The notes beneath the pieces are model-generated. The model searched no databases. It was not told the DNA's origin and saw only the letters and a list, made by a program, of their open reading frames with translations. Positions 36,454 through 47,550 of a stretch of DNA of 64,000 bases are shown here, one piece after another. Position 1 is the stretch's first letter, and the number at the start of each line of letters is the position of its first letter. The stretch lies in NCBI GenBank assembly GCA_030248215.1, contig JASANG010000097.1:1-64000 (forward strand), written 5' to 3'. This stretch comes from Enoplolaimus lenunculus (taxonomy: Eukaryota; Nematoda; Enoplea; Enoplida; Thoracostomopsidae). Both the position numbers and the translations under genes were made by a program.

Positions 36454-37592
36454 CTGAAGCAATTAGATTCTATGCCTGGCTGTTTGCCATGCTCACTAGT
36501 TTGATATCTGGCTAAGACCATAATTCCAACTAATTTTAGACGAAAGTTCTCACACAGGCGTAGATTTTGTTTTGAAGCAGTCTTGGACTCTAAAAACAGT
36601 TTTAAAACCAACGCCATAAATAACTGGTTCTGACGGAACTAAATTATAGCGTTTACCTCTACACATGTTTTTGACCAAGATTCCTACGGCAAAAAAATTG
36701 GCTCAAAGTATTGTTTTTGGTTTTTAACCGTTAAAAAGTATTCAGAAGGTAAACATGTATTTTAAAACCTGGCATTATCATCACACACATACACTTTGTT
36801 GTTTGATAAAAAGAAAAAATCCCCATCTTATTAATGGTGAAATCAGCGCATAAACAAATTACCGAGGTCCGAAAGGATTTGTAACAAAAGGAAAGCGTTG
36901 ATTTTAGTACCTGGATACTCAAAGTAGCATTTTTAACTGGCGACTGGTGCCAAACACATTTGAGAATGCGATCAAAGAGTGAAACTGTTTTCAGTGTTGA
37001 AGTTTTCCGTTTACAACTGACAGATTAAATGTCTTGCATTTTGACCAAACAACCACATCATTGACCATTTAAAAATTAATTACTTTCCAAAGGGTCATCT
37101 CGTATTTTGAGAGGCCCAAATCCTAAATTGCCCACTGTGCATTTGCTGAGTACGTCTGATGGTTAGTCTAAGCCAGCCTTACTCTGAACCACCCGAAGTT
37201 TAGTCTTAGACGGCTCTCAACCAATCATATTCACTGTCCTGAAAAAATTAATAAAACCAAAAGTCAATAATAAGAGTGTGCAACTTCCAAAAATACGCGT
37301 GGCATAAAAAGTACCACCGCGCGTTGCGGTTTACCCACATTCCCCCTTATTTAGGGGGTCAACTGCTCACAGAACTCTGCTAAACTTAATTCAAGAATGT
37401 AACCGGACAAGGTTTGCACTGTATATCGCAACAGTATTTACCTGAGTTCAAGTTTCAACACCCCCCCCCCCAAATGAGAGAGGGGTTGGCCAAAAAGTCA
37501 ACGCGTGCCGGATACATTGTTTAATACACAGAATGTACCCAGTTGCACACTCTTGTTATAAAGAGTGATCATTCACTCTTGATAAAACTCAC

Positions 37593-37734
37593 TTTGCATC
37601 GGCTTTAGAGCGGCCCATGGCAGCGTATGAATCACTTCGTAACCGGGGACATTTGCTTTCTCGATACCGAAGGATGACGGGACCAAACTGCAAAATACCA
37701 CGATTAAAGCGCCGATCCAATGTTTGCTTGAGAT
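37593..37734 (-). CDS. Exon candidate with strong splice sites, unknown protein
   Basis: The acceptor CTTGGGACCATTTCAG and donor GCAAA|GTGAGT flank 142 bp with an open frame (phase 1 in, phase 2 out). It encodes LKQTLDRRFNRGILQFGPV, ILRYRESKCPRLRSDSY and AAMGRSKADAK. Both splice sites are close to consensus and the sequence is GC-richer than its flanks. Its entry phase matches the exit phase of the candidate at 40256-40435, so the two may belong to one minus-strand gene. Family not recognised. Confidence 0.4.
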
Positions 37735-38206
37735 CTGAAATGGTCCCAAGAATGAATGTAAAATTATCCAAAAAACAAATCCGTATTCAGAAGGGCCAAG
37801 GTGGATCAGCCCGAAATGTACTTAGAAATGGAACTCGGGTGGGTATGGCGTCATGTCAAACAAAATTGTGATATTTTGGATGCAAAAGGTTATTCGGAAG
37901 GAAATGTATTGTCTTTGCTGTTTCTCCAATGACATGCGCACATATTTGTTGGTACGCCACTGATATGCATTATACTTAACGGATGCGTTGCTGTCATGCT
38001 GGAAGGCCCAGGATCATGGATACAGGGCTTTAGGAATATCACCAATTGCAGGTTGGTGCTACACACATTTGAAAATACCGGCACAGAAATCGTCGCTTCC
38101 GCCATGATCATTTCATAAACTTGCAACGCAGGTCAAAATGATATAATTTTTGGTTCGTAACAACTGTAACATAGACGTATTCCTAATTCTGAGTATATGT
38201 AAACGA

Positions 38207-38386
38207 TAAGGGTTGCGCTATACTTGGTGCCTACCGCAAGACCCCGTAAAACTTTTATTAACAATTGCCGCACGATACCAAATTGATTTTGGCTTTATTT
38301 TTGTTTGTAACACACAGCGGAGTGCGGCGGTGAGCGACTACGGACGGTGGCGTCAGACAGGCACAGTAAAGCATATCGCAACCCTG
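38207..38386. mobile_element. TIR element family G, copy 1 (TAAGGGTTGCG ends)
   Basis: TAAGGGTTGCGCTATACTTGG at the left is inverted at the right as AAAGCATATCGCAACCCT. The interior is GC-rich (AGTGCGGCGGTGAGCGACTA...). A second copy is at 54023-54147 and a fragment at 60158-60240. Confidence 0.55.
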
Positions 38387-38494
38387 AGTCTGAATCTGAA
38401 TCTAAGTTGGCGTAAATCTAAAATGTGCAGAATTGCAGCTTCGTGGCAAAAGCGATGCGACCAAAATTAACATGGTCCGCTACTTGTATAATCG

Positions 38495-38919
38495 TACAGT
38501 AGTGATCCGCATAAGAGGAAGGGGACTGATAATCATTTTGGCTCTCCAGAGTGAATCCGCCCAGTTATTCGGTAACGGACTGTTATTTATTATAATTCAC
38601 CAAATGTTAGTTGGATTCATTTTTTTGGGTAAAACTGACTTCATTTGATGTACTTTTTGTTGACTGATATGTTTGTTATTTTTGGTCTAAATTTAATGAA
38701 ACTACGCGGATTGCCAGAGTGTCTGTTACTCTGTTGCACATTAAAGCAGTGTAGGCCATTCTTTTACTCTGGTCTGTTCAATGCACTCTGATTATGATTT
38801 ACGGACTCTGTCCACTGATGGACTGTAATTTACGATACAGGCTCTTATCAGATGAGACCCATAACAGGAACCCTCTCCCCTCTTATTACCCCCACCTGTT
38901 TATTTGGACCATTACAGTA
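38495..38919 (+). mobile_element. TIR element family B, copy 3
   Basis: Starts TACAGTAGTGATCCGCATAAGAG and ends GGACCATTACAGTA. Interior CTCTCCAGAGTGAATCCGCC and TACGGACTCTGTCC match copies 1 and 2. Orientation is as in copy 1. Confidence 0.64.
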
Positions 38920-39239
38920 TTAACGCCAACGTGAAATTAACACATAAACAACTTACTAAGCTTGAAAATCGCTGGTAGTTTGGTGTCATTTTAATTAGGA
39001 AAATTGATTAGTTCCAGGCTAAAATTACACGTTCTTTGAACCTCCCTGAAACTTTTATGACAACAAATAAACTAAAATTATTTTTCATAACATTTATGCT
39101 ATGCTTTGTTTGTGCAGAGCCGGCCAGCGATTTGTACACTTTCTCTACTCGAGTTTTGGTTTAGGAAAGGGTTCACCTGTGTCAAAGCCTGCGTGTTTTC
39201 CCAAGAGTAAATGTTTGTCTAAGCATAAACACACCTTTG

Positions 39240-39436
39240 CAGAAGCCTTTGCTTAAAGCTTAAACCTGAGTCCAAACTTAACTTAAATGTAGGAGAAAGT
39301 GTACTTTGAAATATTTATTCTTAATTTCCAAAAATGTTTGGAAATTGCTTAATTTTCAAGGATTTACTTCAGCTTTGGAATAATCCTAAGCCTATAAACG
39401 TAACTTGTTCATAAACCGAAGCCTAAGCCTAAGTAT
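39240..39436. repeat. Degenerate six-base-period tracts (AAGCCT-type)
   Basis: Two patches (39240-39290 and 39388-39436) contain AGAAGCC TTTGCT TAAAGC TTAAACCTGAG and CCGAAGCCTAAGCCTAAG in a 6-bp register. Confidence 0.5.
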
Positions 39437-40255
39437 AACAGAAGCTTGCCAGGTCTCCAAGTTCTCCAGTCATCGCGTCTCCCAGTTAGCAGGCGTCTAC
39501 AATTAACATGGAATAAAACTCTTCCTCCTCTCACCTTTATTATGCGATAATAATTAAAAAATAATCGAGAAGAGAAATATTTTAGAACAAAATTAGCAAT
39601 GATTTTTGATCGCAATTTGAAATTACAGTGAGAGACATTTCACGACCCAGTTCTCACGTTCCTGCGCTAAAAACACAGCTAAAATTACAGATGGTCATAC
39701 ATTTTTGCTAGGCTTTGATAGACCAAAAACCAACTGTTCAGTCAAAAGAAATCAAAAACGGATTGTGTATCACATAATAGCAGACCAAAATAACTCTGAT
39801 CAAACACCGTTAACCCAAAGCATTTCTTATCCAATTTTCATATTTATATTAGCATGATTGACACTGAAGCTCAGCGACAGATCCGAAAATTTCTGGTAAG
39901 GAGTTGCCTGATATATTTTTGTTCAATAAACGTCACTAGCGAAACGAGCCAGAAGCACAGTTTTAACATTAAATGTGAACAAAAAATTTTGGGTTTGATT
40001 TCAATTGAAAGGTCATAGACTCATAGCTTCACTGCCGTCTCCCCTTTGAATTCCCAGCTGTTGCGAAAATTCGTTCTCATTCGCTGATGCATCGGTTGAA
40101 TGAATAATAAGCATTTCTTAAAGAACGGTCAAGCGAGAATTCCACTCGTCCGTTGTTCGTCTATAAATCAATCAGTGATTATCGATTATCCAGACTGAGA
40201 TTTGTGTATTTCTTATAATAAAAAATTCATTTCACTCTTCACAAGCTGATTTTAC

Positions 40256-40435
40256 TCGAAGATGAAATGGGGCCACTCCGGCATTCGCCAATGTCCCCGC
40301 AACAGGAACCAAAACCAAAATTTGTGTCAAAGTTTACAGAATTGTGTCTGACTTGTTCATCAATTTCCTCATCCGGTTTGTTCACTTTTATGTGTCGCGT
40401 GATTTCCTGTGATGTGATTCCGCTGCTGCCTGATC
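40256..40435 (-). CDS. Exon candidate, 60 codons, phase 1-1, unknown protein
   Basis: The acceptor CATATTTTAATAG and donor TCGA|GTAAAA flank exactly 180 bp with symmetric phase 1-1, the arrangement typical of extracellular modules. It encodes GSGSSGITSQEITRHIKVN, KPDEEIDEQVRHNSVNF and FGFGSCCGDIGECRSGP. GC content is raised relative to flanks. If the donor is not used, the frame stops at a TGA at 40239. No family recognised. Could be the upstream exon to 37593-37734. Confidence 0.35.
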
Positions 40436-43232
40436 CTATTAAAATATGACTTAAATCATTTAAATAATTTATTTTATAAAAATGATTGTGTGCTGTTAAC
40501 AACTGATTGGTCAGTGTTTGATTAAAAATTAACAACGAGATTTCTGCCAGCAGCGAATCCAAGATGTCTTTGTTATAAGTCAGGTTTTTGGGTGTAAAAT
40601 GTAAATGGACATTTTAAGATATTTTGCACAATGTTTTCAAACTCTGGTCCCGACAAATCTTTAATTTATATCTTAACTGATTGATTTTATTGATTCAACC
40701 GAAAACGCAAAACATTTTAAACATTTTACATAGCAAATGACTTAAATGAGTTTCCAAGATACTTGCAGTAGAGAATATTAACCCATTCTCACATAGAGTT
40801 CACTATGGGCAACTCAGCGCCAGTGTATATACGTTATAATATACATCGCACAGTGTTTAACAATTGCAACACGCGACTGGAGTTCGAATCCTAGCATAAA
40901 TGTAGGACGCAGATCAAATAGAAAATATTCATATGATAAAGGGTTAATCTCCAGATTCGTTTCAGATCAGCCACTGGTAAGGGCTGAGTGAGGAGTCAAT
41001 CTCCCGATGATTTTGTAAACGTTTTTATCAACTTTTTCAGTGGGTAGAAAAAAACAAACGCTCTGTGACATTTTAGCTCCTTCTTCCAAACCCTTTGCCA
41101 TATCCCAAGTGTTAACATATTTTACTCCTGCAGCTGTGTACCACCGTTAACCTTATAATGCAATCACTCAGTTCAATAGAGTCAAACTTAGTGCATTCTG
41201 CGCAGAAAACAATGTACCAAGCGCGCGTTGTGTTTTGCCTTACCCGCGCCCCTCGTTTGTAAGAAGTCACTGATTATGTTCTTAAAATCTCTACTGCGTA
41301 TTACGGTGGTGGTATTGGTTGCCCCTGGAAATGAGGAGATAAGGCAAAACGCAACGCACGCTGACGTATTTGGTAAGTTGCATACACTTGCCTTCGAGTT
41401 ATCATGGGCTGTTGATAATGTCAACTCAACACTAAACTTTTCCAATTTCAACTACGCAATAATGAGTTCAAAACTCTTAACAGTGACTGAACTTTTGACA
41501 TTGAAATGAACAATTTTCCTCCAAAAAATGCAAAATTTTGATTCGTTAATCCAACATCCATTCAGATACCAGGCAGTTGTTACAAGTATTTTTCGTGACC
41601 AATGACAAGCAGTGATTTAGTGACGTTAAAACGTCTTTGTCTGGTTACAAAAAGGTACAACGCCGTCGGAGAGAGACTAGAACTTGGTAAGTAGGGATGC
41701 TAAAAACTTTGACACAGTTGATGTAATGATTTCAAATTACTTGAAATCGATGTCGAATGTTTTCTACTGGGGTAAAGTTTATCCAGTGTGGCAGAGCCCT
41801 TTTCCCACATCTGGCAAACCGCCGTAGAGAGAAAAAGAGATAAATATCGGCACTGTTGTAGTTCTTTAACCCGGAGTTCGAAAGTTCCAATCACAGTTTC
41901 TGAAAATGAGTATCTTTTATGAATCCAACTAACTCATCCAAGTAAACTACCGATATCTTGAATGGCAGGTTATTTGAAAATATACTAAGGAGAATATGGG
42001 ATACGGAACCCATCAAGGTTCACAACGCTTAGCGGCGACCGTCATATACTAAAACTGTCCAAAAAATGATTATCAAATGATTTGCCAGTCTTAATAATGA
42101 GTGGCTGCTCTGTACTGTTTTATAAACCACAATTTTTCCTTTTGCTATTGAAACCTGAAACGAAAACATTACATTCACTCCTTTGCGAATACAATTCAGG
42201 AAAGTTCACTGATGTGCAAAATTATTAATTATTAAACGCTGTTAATAATGACAATATTCCAGTGAATAATCCATATACCAATTTATGACCAAATGCGTCA
42301 AATATTTCAATTGGATAAAAAAGCGGATATTTGTTGCTAAATGACTGGGGCTCAGCGATAATTTCAATTTGAGAGGGAATCATCCGTCGAGTTTGTCTGT
42401 GGACAACCGGATTATCAACAGAGAAATTTATGTGCCTTTTAACGGTTAAATTCTACAGCCTGTAAAGGGGCCTTTTTTTGAGTTACCAGAAATTTCTGGT
42501 ATCAATTTCGTAGCTGCCACATTTACCGTCATGTACTAATTATTATGAAGCCGTTATTAATTTGCTAACAAACCATAAATGTTATTACATTTTGACTAAT
42601 AAACCGATGCCAGTTGTCAATTCGAAATCAATCAAACAAAACGTATCATTGTGATTTATGCTTGTCACTAAAAATAATTAATAACTCAATGATAATGCTG
42701 AATATTCCATGGTAATTGATTTAAGATTATCTTTTGCTGGAATTCCAGGAACCAAACATTACAGAAAAGACAAATAGCAAATCTGGCATCGAACTCATCA
42801 AAGCTGCTTCCTTCTGCGCTAAAACTAAGAGAATGCGATATTCATGCGTTGGCATTCGGAAACAGTAAATGACAATTTTGTACTCAGTTTTGTATTACAA
42901 TAAAAGATCGCTGATTTGTTCCAAATTCCTAATAAAAGCAATTGATTTCAACCCAGCGGTTGTTTTCGTTCGACGATTAGTTTCAACCAAGCAGGTCATT
43001 TACCCAAAGATTGGCTCCGTCCCAACGTTTGGTGGCGAATAAACAATCGGTATAAAAGTTTGGTTAAGTGGTTGAAACCACAAAAAATTGCTGAGCTCTT
43101 GAGCAACATTGGATATGTTTCATATTCCAATTTAAAAAATAATAACTGAACGACGACTCTCATTTGATGTGGAAAAGCATCACAGAACATTAGGGTTTAA
43201 ACTGAAACATTAATTAAAAATGTTGCGGTCTG
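40436..43232. other. Gene-free region
   Basis: Contains a B-box-like GGAGTTCGAATCC at about 40888-40900 within a segment that resembles 790-900, perhaps an old SINE or MITE (the segment is bounded by TTAACCC at 40779 and GGGTTAA at 40941). No gene seen. Confidence 0.35.
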
Positions 43233-43769
43233 AATAGCGGTTGTGTAGACAAAATGTGAGTGTCACATGACATTGGCTTACAAATAACTGATCTCAAGCG
43301 ACCATCGCATACAAATAGCCATTTGTCATATAATACTGCATTACATTTAAGCGAATATCATATGATATTCCAAAATTCTACTAAATATCATATGATATTA
43401 TCCAGGACAATGGAATTTGTGCGAGCTGATAAAACAGTAAAAACTTAGATAATTCAATACTAAATTATTTCGAAAGTTGGAATTAGTTCTACGTGTCTGT
43501 TTCTAGCTGCATTTTCCCAAAATATATTCCTCAGAACTGATATTTCAAATTTCAAATTTTACTATCATATGACATTCTATAGAACAACCAAGCTAGTTTA
43601 CTACAATTTTGCAAACATTTTCAAATACATCATATGACACTGATAGACAATATTTGGAATATCGTATGATATCGCAGTAAAAATGTAAGATGCCACATCA
43701 TAATTACAGACAATTCAAATTTTTTAATCTGATATCGGATAAATGTGCAGACAAATGTTACCAGCTATT
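43233..43769 (+). mobile_element. TIR element family H, copy 1 (ATATCATATGATAT-rich)
   Basis: Ends AATAGCGGTTGTGTAGAC and, inverted, ACCAGCTATT. The 537-bp interior holds at least eight copies of palindromic (A)TATCATATGATAT(T)-like or TCATATGACA words. The sequence at 47055-47550 is the diverged reverse complement along its full length (e.g. the AGACAAAATGTGAG, GTCTGTTTCTAG and AATATCGTATG blocks all have partners). No ORF. Confidence 0.62.
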
Positions 43770-44767
43770 GTCATAGGGTCAAAATGTGTTCCAGGTTGCC
43801 CCAGATAAACGTGAACACCGCATAAGCTTCAAATCCTTGCTGTGCAGTGAAGCAAATAACCCGACTGCCAAATGCGCGTAGAAACCTACGATTTTTGAAG
43901 TTTTCTGTATTTTTGGTTAAAAATCGCTAAAGTTGATTTAAGTTGAATCCTTCTTGATGCTTCGATTGCGATTTGTTTTGTGACAACGTCTTAATTTAGC
44001 AAAATCTCTAATAAAATCAGTCGTCAGAAAACTAATTCATTGAATATGTCACCACACAATATTGGTATCAAATCCAAAGGTCAGTTTAGTTCGTCCTTGC
44101 GAACAAACTTCAATTCATTCTTAACATGAAAAGCTTGTCTTTACAAACGGGTGTTTAAGTAAATGAATTCTAAGCCAAATGTTTCCGCATTACAGAAATT
44201 ATTTTGCTTTGGGGTCCAGTAAAACATCTTTTTTTACAAAAAGAACCTGGAACATGTGAATTCGAGCAATTTTGATGTCAACAATATGTTTATGACGATT
44301 TTGGACGCTACGTTCCTCATCAAACGACAGTGCTTTTCTATTGGCTACGTGTTTCATAGGAATATGAATCAAGAACGATTTGAACTAAACAGCTTTGACA
44401 TTATTTGAGCACAAACATAAAAATTAAACAATGATTTAACCAGCGGAAAAGTCTTGGACTAAAATCATTTTCATCGCCTGGTTCCAAGAAAGAAAGTTCG
44501 GCGTTTGCCAACGATTCAACAGAAAGCCGTAGCATAACGCAAACATACGGAAACCCTACCCTAATGCGTGTTACAAAATGCTCTGGGACCTGTATTAGCA
44601 AAAGGCTGTGACACGTGGTCGGGTAGGATTAACGCAATTTTTGGGTTACGATAAAATTAACGCATAAGAATTTTGGAAATTGACACGTTTTAATATCACC
44701 GTATAGTGTTTTCGACAGTAATTCTAAGTTTAAGCAGTACCATATAGAGTCCTTCACGAAAGTTTTG

Positions 44768-44825
44768 CTGCGGATGCGGTGGGTATCAAACCCACGACGT
44801 ACGGATTACTGGTCCGCTTCTCTGA
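44768..44825 (-). mobile_element. tRNA-derived SINE remnant
   Basis: The minus strand reads GAGAAGCGGACCAGTAATCC, then GTCGTGGGTTTGATACCCAC, then CGCATCCGCAGCA. This is the anticodon arm, a well-paired T arm with a B-box-like GGGTTTGATACC, and an acceptor-like 3' side of a tRNA. The D-arm half with the A box is missing or degraded, so this is not a functional tRNA gene. A SINE body (TTTCGTGAAGGACTC...) appears to follow. Confidence 0.5.
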
Positions 44826-45386
44826 ACGATTCATAAAATATGCGATAAGAATATAATGGAATCGATCTTAAACATTTCACATTGGAAATATTTGGTGCAT
44901 TCTACTTCCAAAATGAGGCGCTTAAAGCCATAAACGCAACATGCGCTGGTGTATTTTGTGCCACGCGAACCTCAGTATTTTACATTCTCTTGACAAAAAG
45001 TCATCATCGACTGTTGATATTAGTAAGACAGACCTCATTAAAATTTTGGAACGAAATTTAAATAATTTCAAAAATCGCTAAATAACAAATACTGAGACTG
45101 GCACAAATTCAAATGGCATTAAAATGAGATTTTGCAGTTCCATTGTCACAGTTGCGTAAATTTCCGAGTAGCAAAACGTATCAGAAGTGCAAAAACTAAT
45201 TAATCGGTTCTAAAAATCCCTCGGGTATCACAAGATGCTGTGACATTAAAACAACGATAAAGCGTTGACATTTTAAGTTCCTGTTTCCCTGCTTTTGTTA
45301 ACTTTTGCCAATATTTAAGGTTAACATTAAGCCGTAGGATTAGGTTTTTGGCTTAGACAAAGGCTTATGCAACTTTCACCATCATA

Positions 45387-45800
45387 GTGCAACCGGAATT
45401 ATAAAATACCGAAACCGGAACCGGAAAGTTTAAAAATACCAGAACCGGAAAATAAAAAATATTTGTTGCCGAAAAATTCATTTTAGGCGCTATTTTGCTG
45501 CTCTTAATTCTGTAAATGCCCCATTTAGAATGCCAAAATCTTGAAACAAATGCAGTAGGTGGAAACATATGATAAATTACGGAGTGTGGCACAATTTGAA
45601 AATTTCGGCCAAACACACTGGAGCAATTTTAGATAAATAAGTTCGAATAATATGCCAATTTTTCTTAAATTTCCGATTGACAAATATTTTTCAATACCGA
45701 AAAAACCAGAAAACACCTGTGAAAAATACCAGATTTGTTACCAGAACCGGATAGTGAAAAATACCGGATTTCCCAACCAGAATCGAAATTCCGGTTGCAC
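45387..45800. mobile_element. TIR family E, long copy with perfect 14-bp TIR
   Basis: GTGCAACCGGAATT at 45387-45400 is perfectly inverted as AATTCCGGTTGCAC at 45787-45800. Sub-terminal regions are rich in ACCGGAACCGGAAA and ACCAGAACCGGA words; the centre is AT-rich. At 414 bp with no coding, it is the best-preserved member of the family in the window. Confidence 0.72.
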
Positions 45801-47054
45801 CCTGTATCAATGCATGGCTGCACCAGGCAACGTTTAGTGTGTACAGACTCTGAAGGTTTTTTGTATCTATAGTCAGCAGATGTATCCCAGATACGGATTA
45901 AAAAACTTCCGTGTCCACCATATACCGTTTCAAACACTTGCTCGGTTATACAATATTGTAAGAGTTGATTGCATACAAGAGGAACTATTAAGCAACCATC
46001 AAGTATTTAATTTCGTCGAAAGTACCAAAACATCAAACAAAGTGAAATTTCTCGTAAAACACATTTAGTTGAATATACATGAAAATTGCCATTTTAGCCC
46101 TGGATATTTGTACACATTCTGTGAGACGTTCCGTCAACTATTTTTGCGATGTTCTGTTTTTAAAATCTAAAATCCACGACAGAACTGGAACAGTCATGTG
46201 ACATTTAGATTTTTTGAGTTGTAATGATTCGTTGATTTTGTCGCTTTAAACCGCGGAAAAACTGTTTGTCACTTTCGCTACGGCACACATTGGTTACCAT
46301 TTCTTCCAAGTTTGTCGAAGCCAAGTAAATCAACTGTTCAGTGCGACAGTGCAGTTCAATTTACCCCATTTTCATGAAATCTAAAAATTCATCTTCAAAC
46401 GTTTTCATTCGCTATTCATGTTGAGTATTTGTGTTTATCTGCCTACGGATTATACGCAAACACATTTAATTACTAACATTACATTTTACTTGCATAAGAC
46501 ATATGCAAATCAAAAACTGTGCGTACAATTATCTCAACACAACTTCGCTGAGGTGAGGTCGTCAAAAATTAGCAAACCCTCTGTATTGGGTATAAATTGC
46601 CAATTTTTGCTGATCCGACTTTGCGAGTATGATCTCTGCTTTATGTAGCTATAATTGTTGATACAATAATCCAGATGAGTGAAATGTGATAAATGCAGCC
46701 GCATGCAAGCATTTCAATGCAAAACCAACTGATTTATATTAAAATTACATTATTAAGGACCCAAAATGGCAGGGTTTTTTACTTTATGCTTTATGAATAG
46801 TATGTTTTATTATCTTTTTGTTATATTTAAAAAGTAAAACAAAAACATAACAGAGTTTTATTATGGAAACAAGCAAGAGTTGTAATTTAAAACCCTGTTT
46901 TGTTAGCAGGACAAATTTTACCATTGAATACTCGGTACTTGTTAACTTCTTCCAATAATATAAATATTCAGAGGATTTAGTCTTCTAATTATGTTACGCC
47001 TTATGCCGGGTCTACGTTATTGGGAAATCTGGAACACGTTTATTGCCTATTTAT
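45801..47054. other. Gene-free region
   Basis: Lies between the family E element and the second family H element. No supported gene. Confidence 0.35.
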
Positions 47055-47550
47055 AATAGCGGCTAACATTTTGTCTGCAACTATCAAATTAAAAAAATAC
47101 AATTGTCTGCTATTCTGATGTGACATTCACCGTTTGTGCTGCAATACGATATTTGAAATTTTGTCTGTCAATATGTTATGACACGTTTTAAAATGTCTGA
47201 GAAGCTGTCGTGAACTAGCTTGAATGCCCAGTACAGTAATGTCATATGATGCTACACTTTGAATTTTGATTTATTTCCATTTAGGAATATTTTCGAGAAA
47301 ATTTCCGTCAGAAACAGAAACGTAGCAGTTAATTCAGCATCCGAAATTATTTAATGTCATCTTATCTAAGTTTTTATTGTTTTATTAGTGTGTTCGCACT
47401 ATTTACATAATCCTGCATAATAACCATGTGATATTTACAAGAATTTCGAAATCTCATATAATATTCGCATACAAAGGTCTCTTGACAGATGAAATCAGTG
47501 ACTTGTGATCTACCTCATGTGACGTTCACATTTTGTCATCAGACAAAATA
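47055..47550 (-). mobile_element. TIR element family H, copy 2 (inverted relative to copy 1)
   Basis: Begins AATAGCGGCTAACATTTTGTC and ends GTTCACATTTTGTCATCAGAC; the reverse complement aligns by eye with copy 1 at 43233-43769. Contains GTCATATGATG, CTCATATAATATTCGC and CTCATGTGACGTTCAC, degenerate relatives of the palindromic word of copy 1. Confidence 0.6.

Noticed and set aside
44768-44825. Functional tRNA gene on the minus strand
   Set aside because: Good T arm and acceptor-like end, but the D-arm half and A box are missing, so it reads as a SINE remnant.
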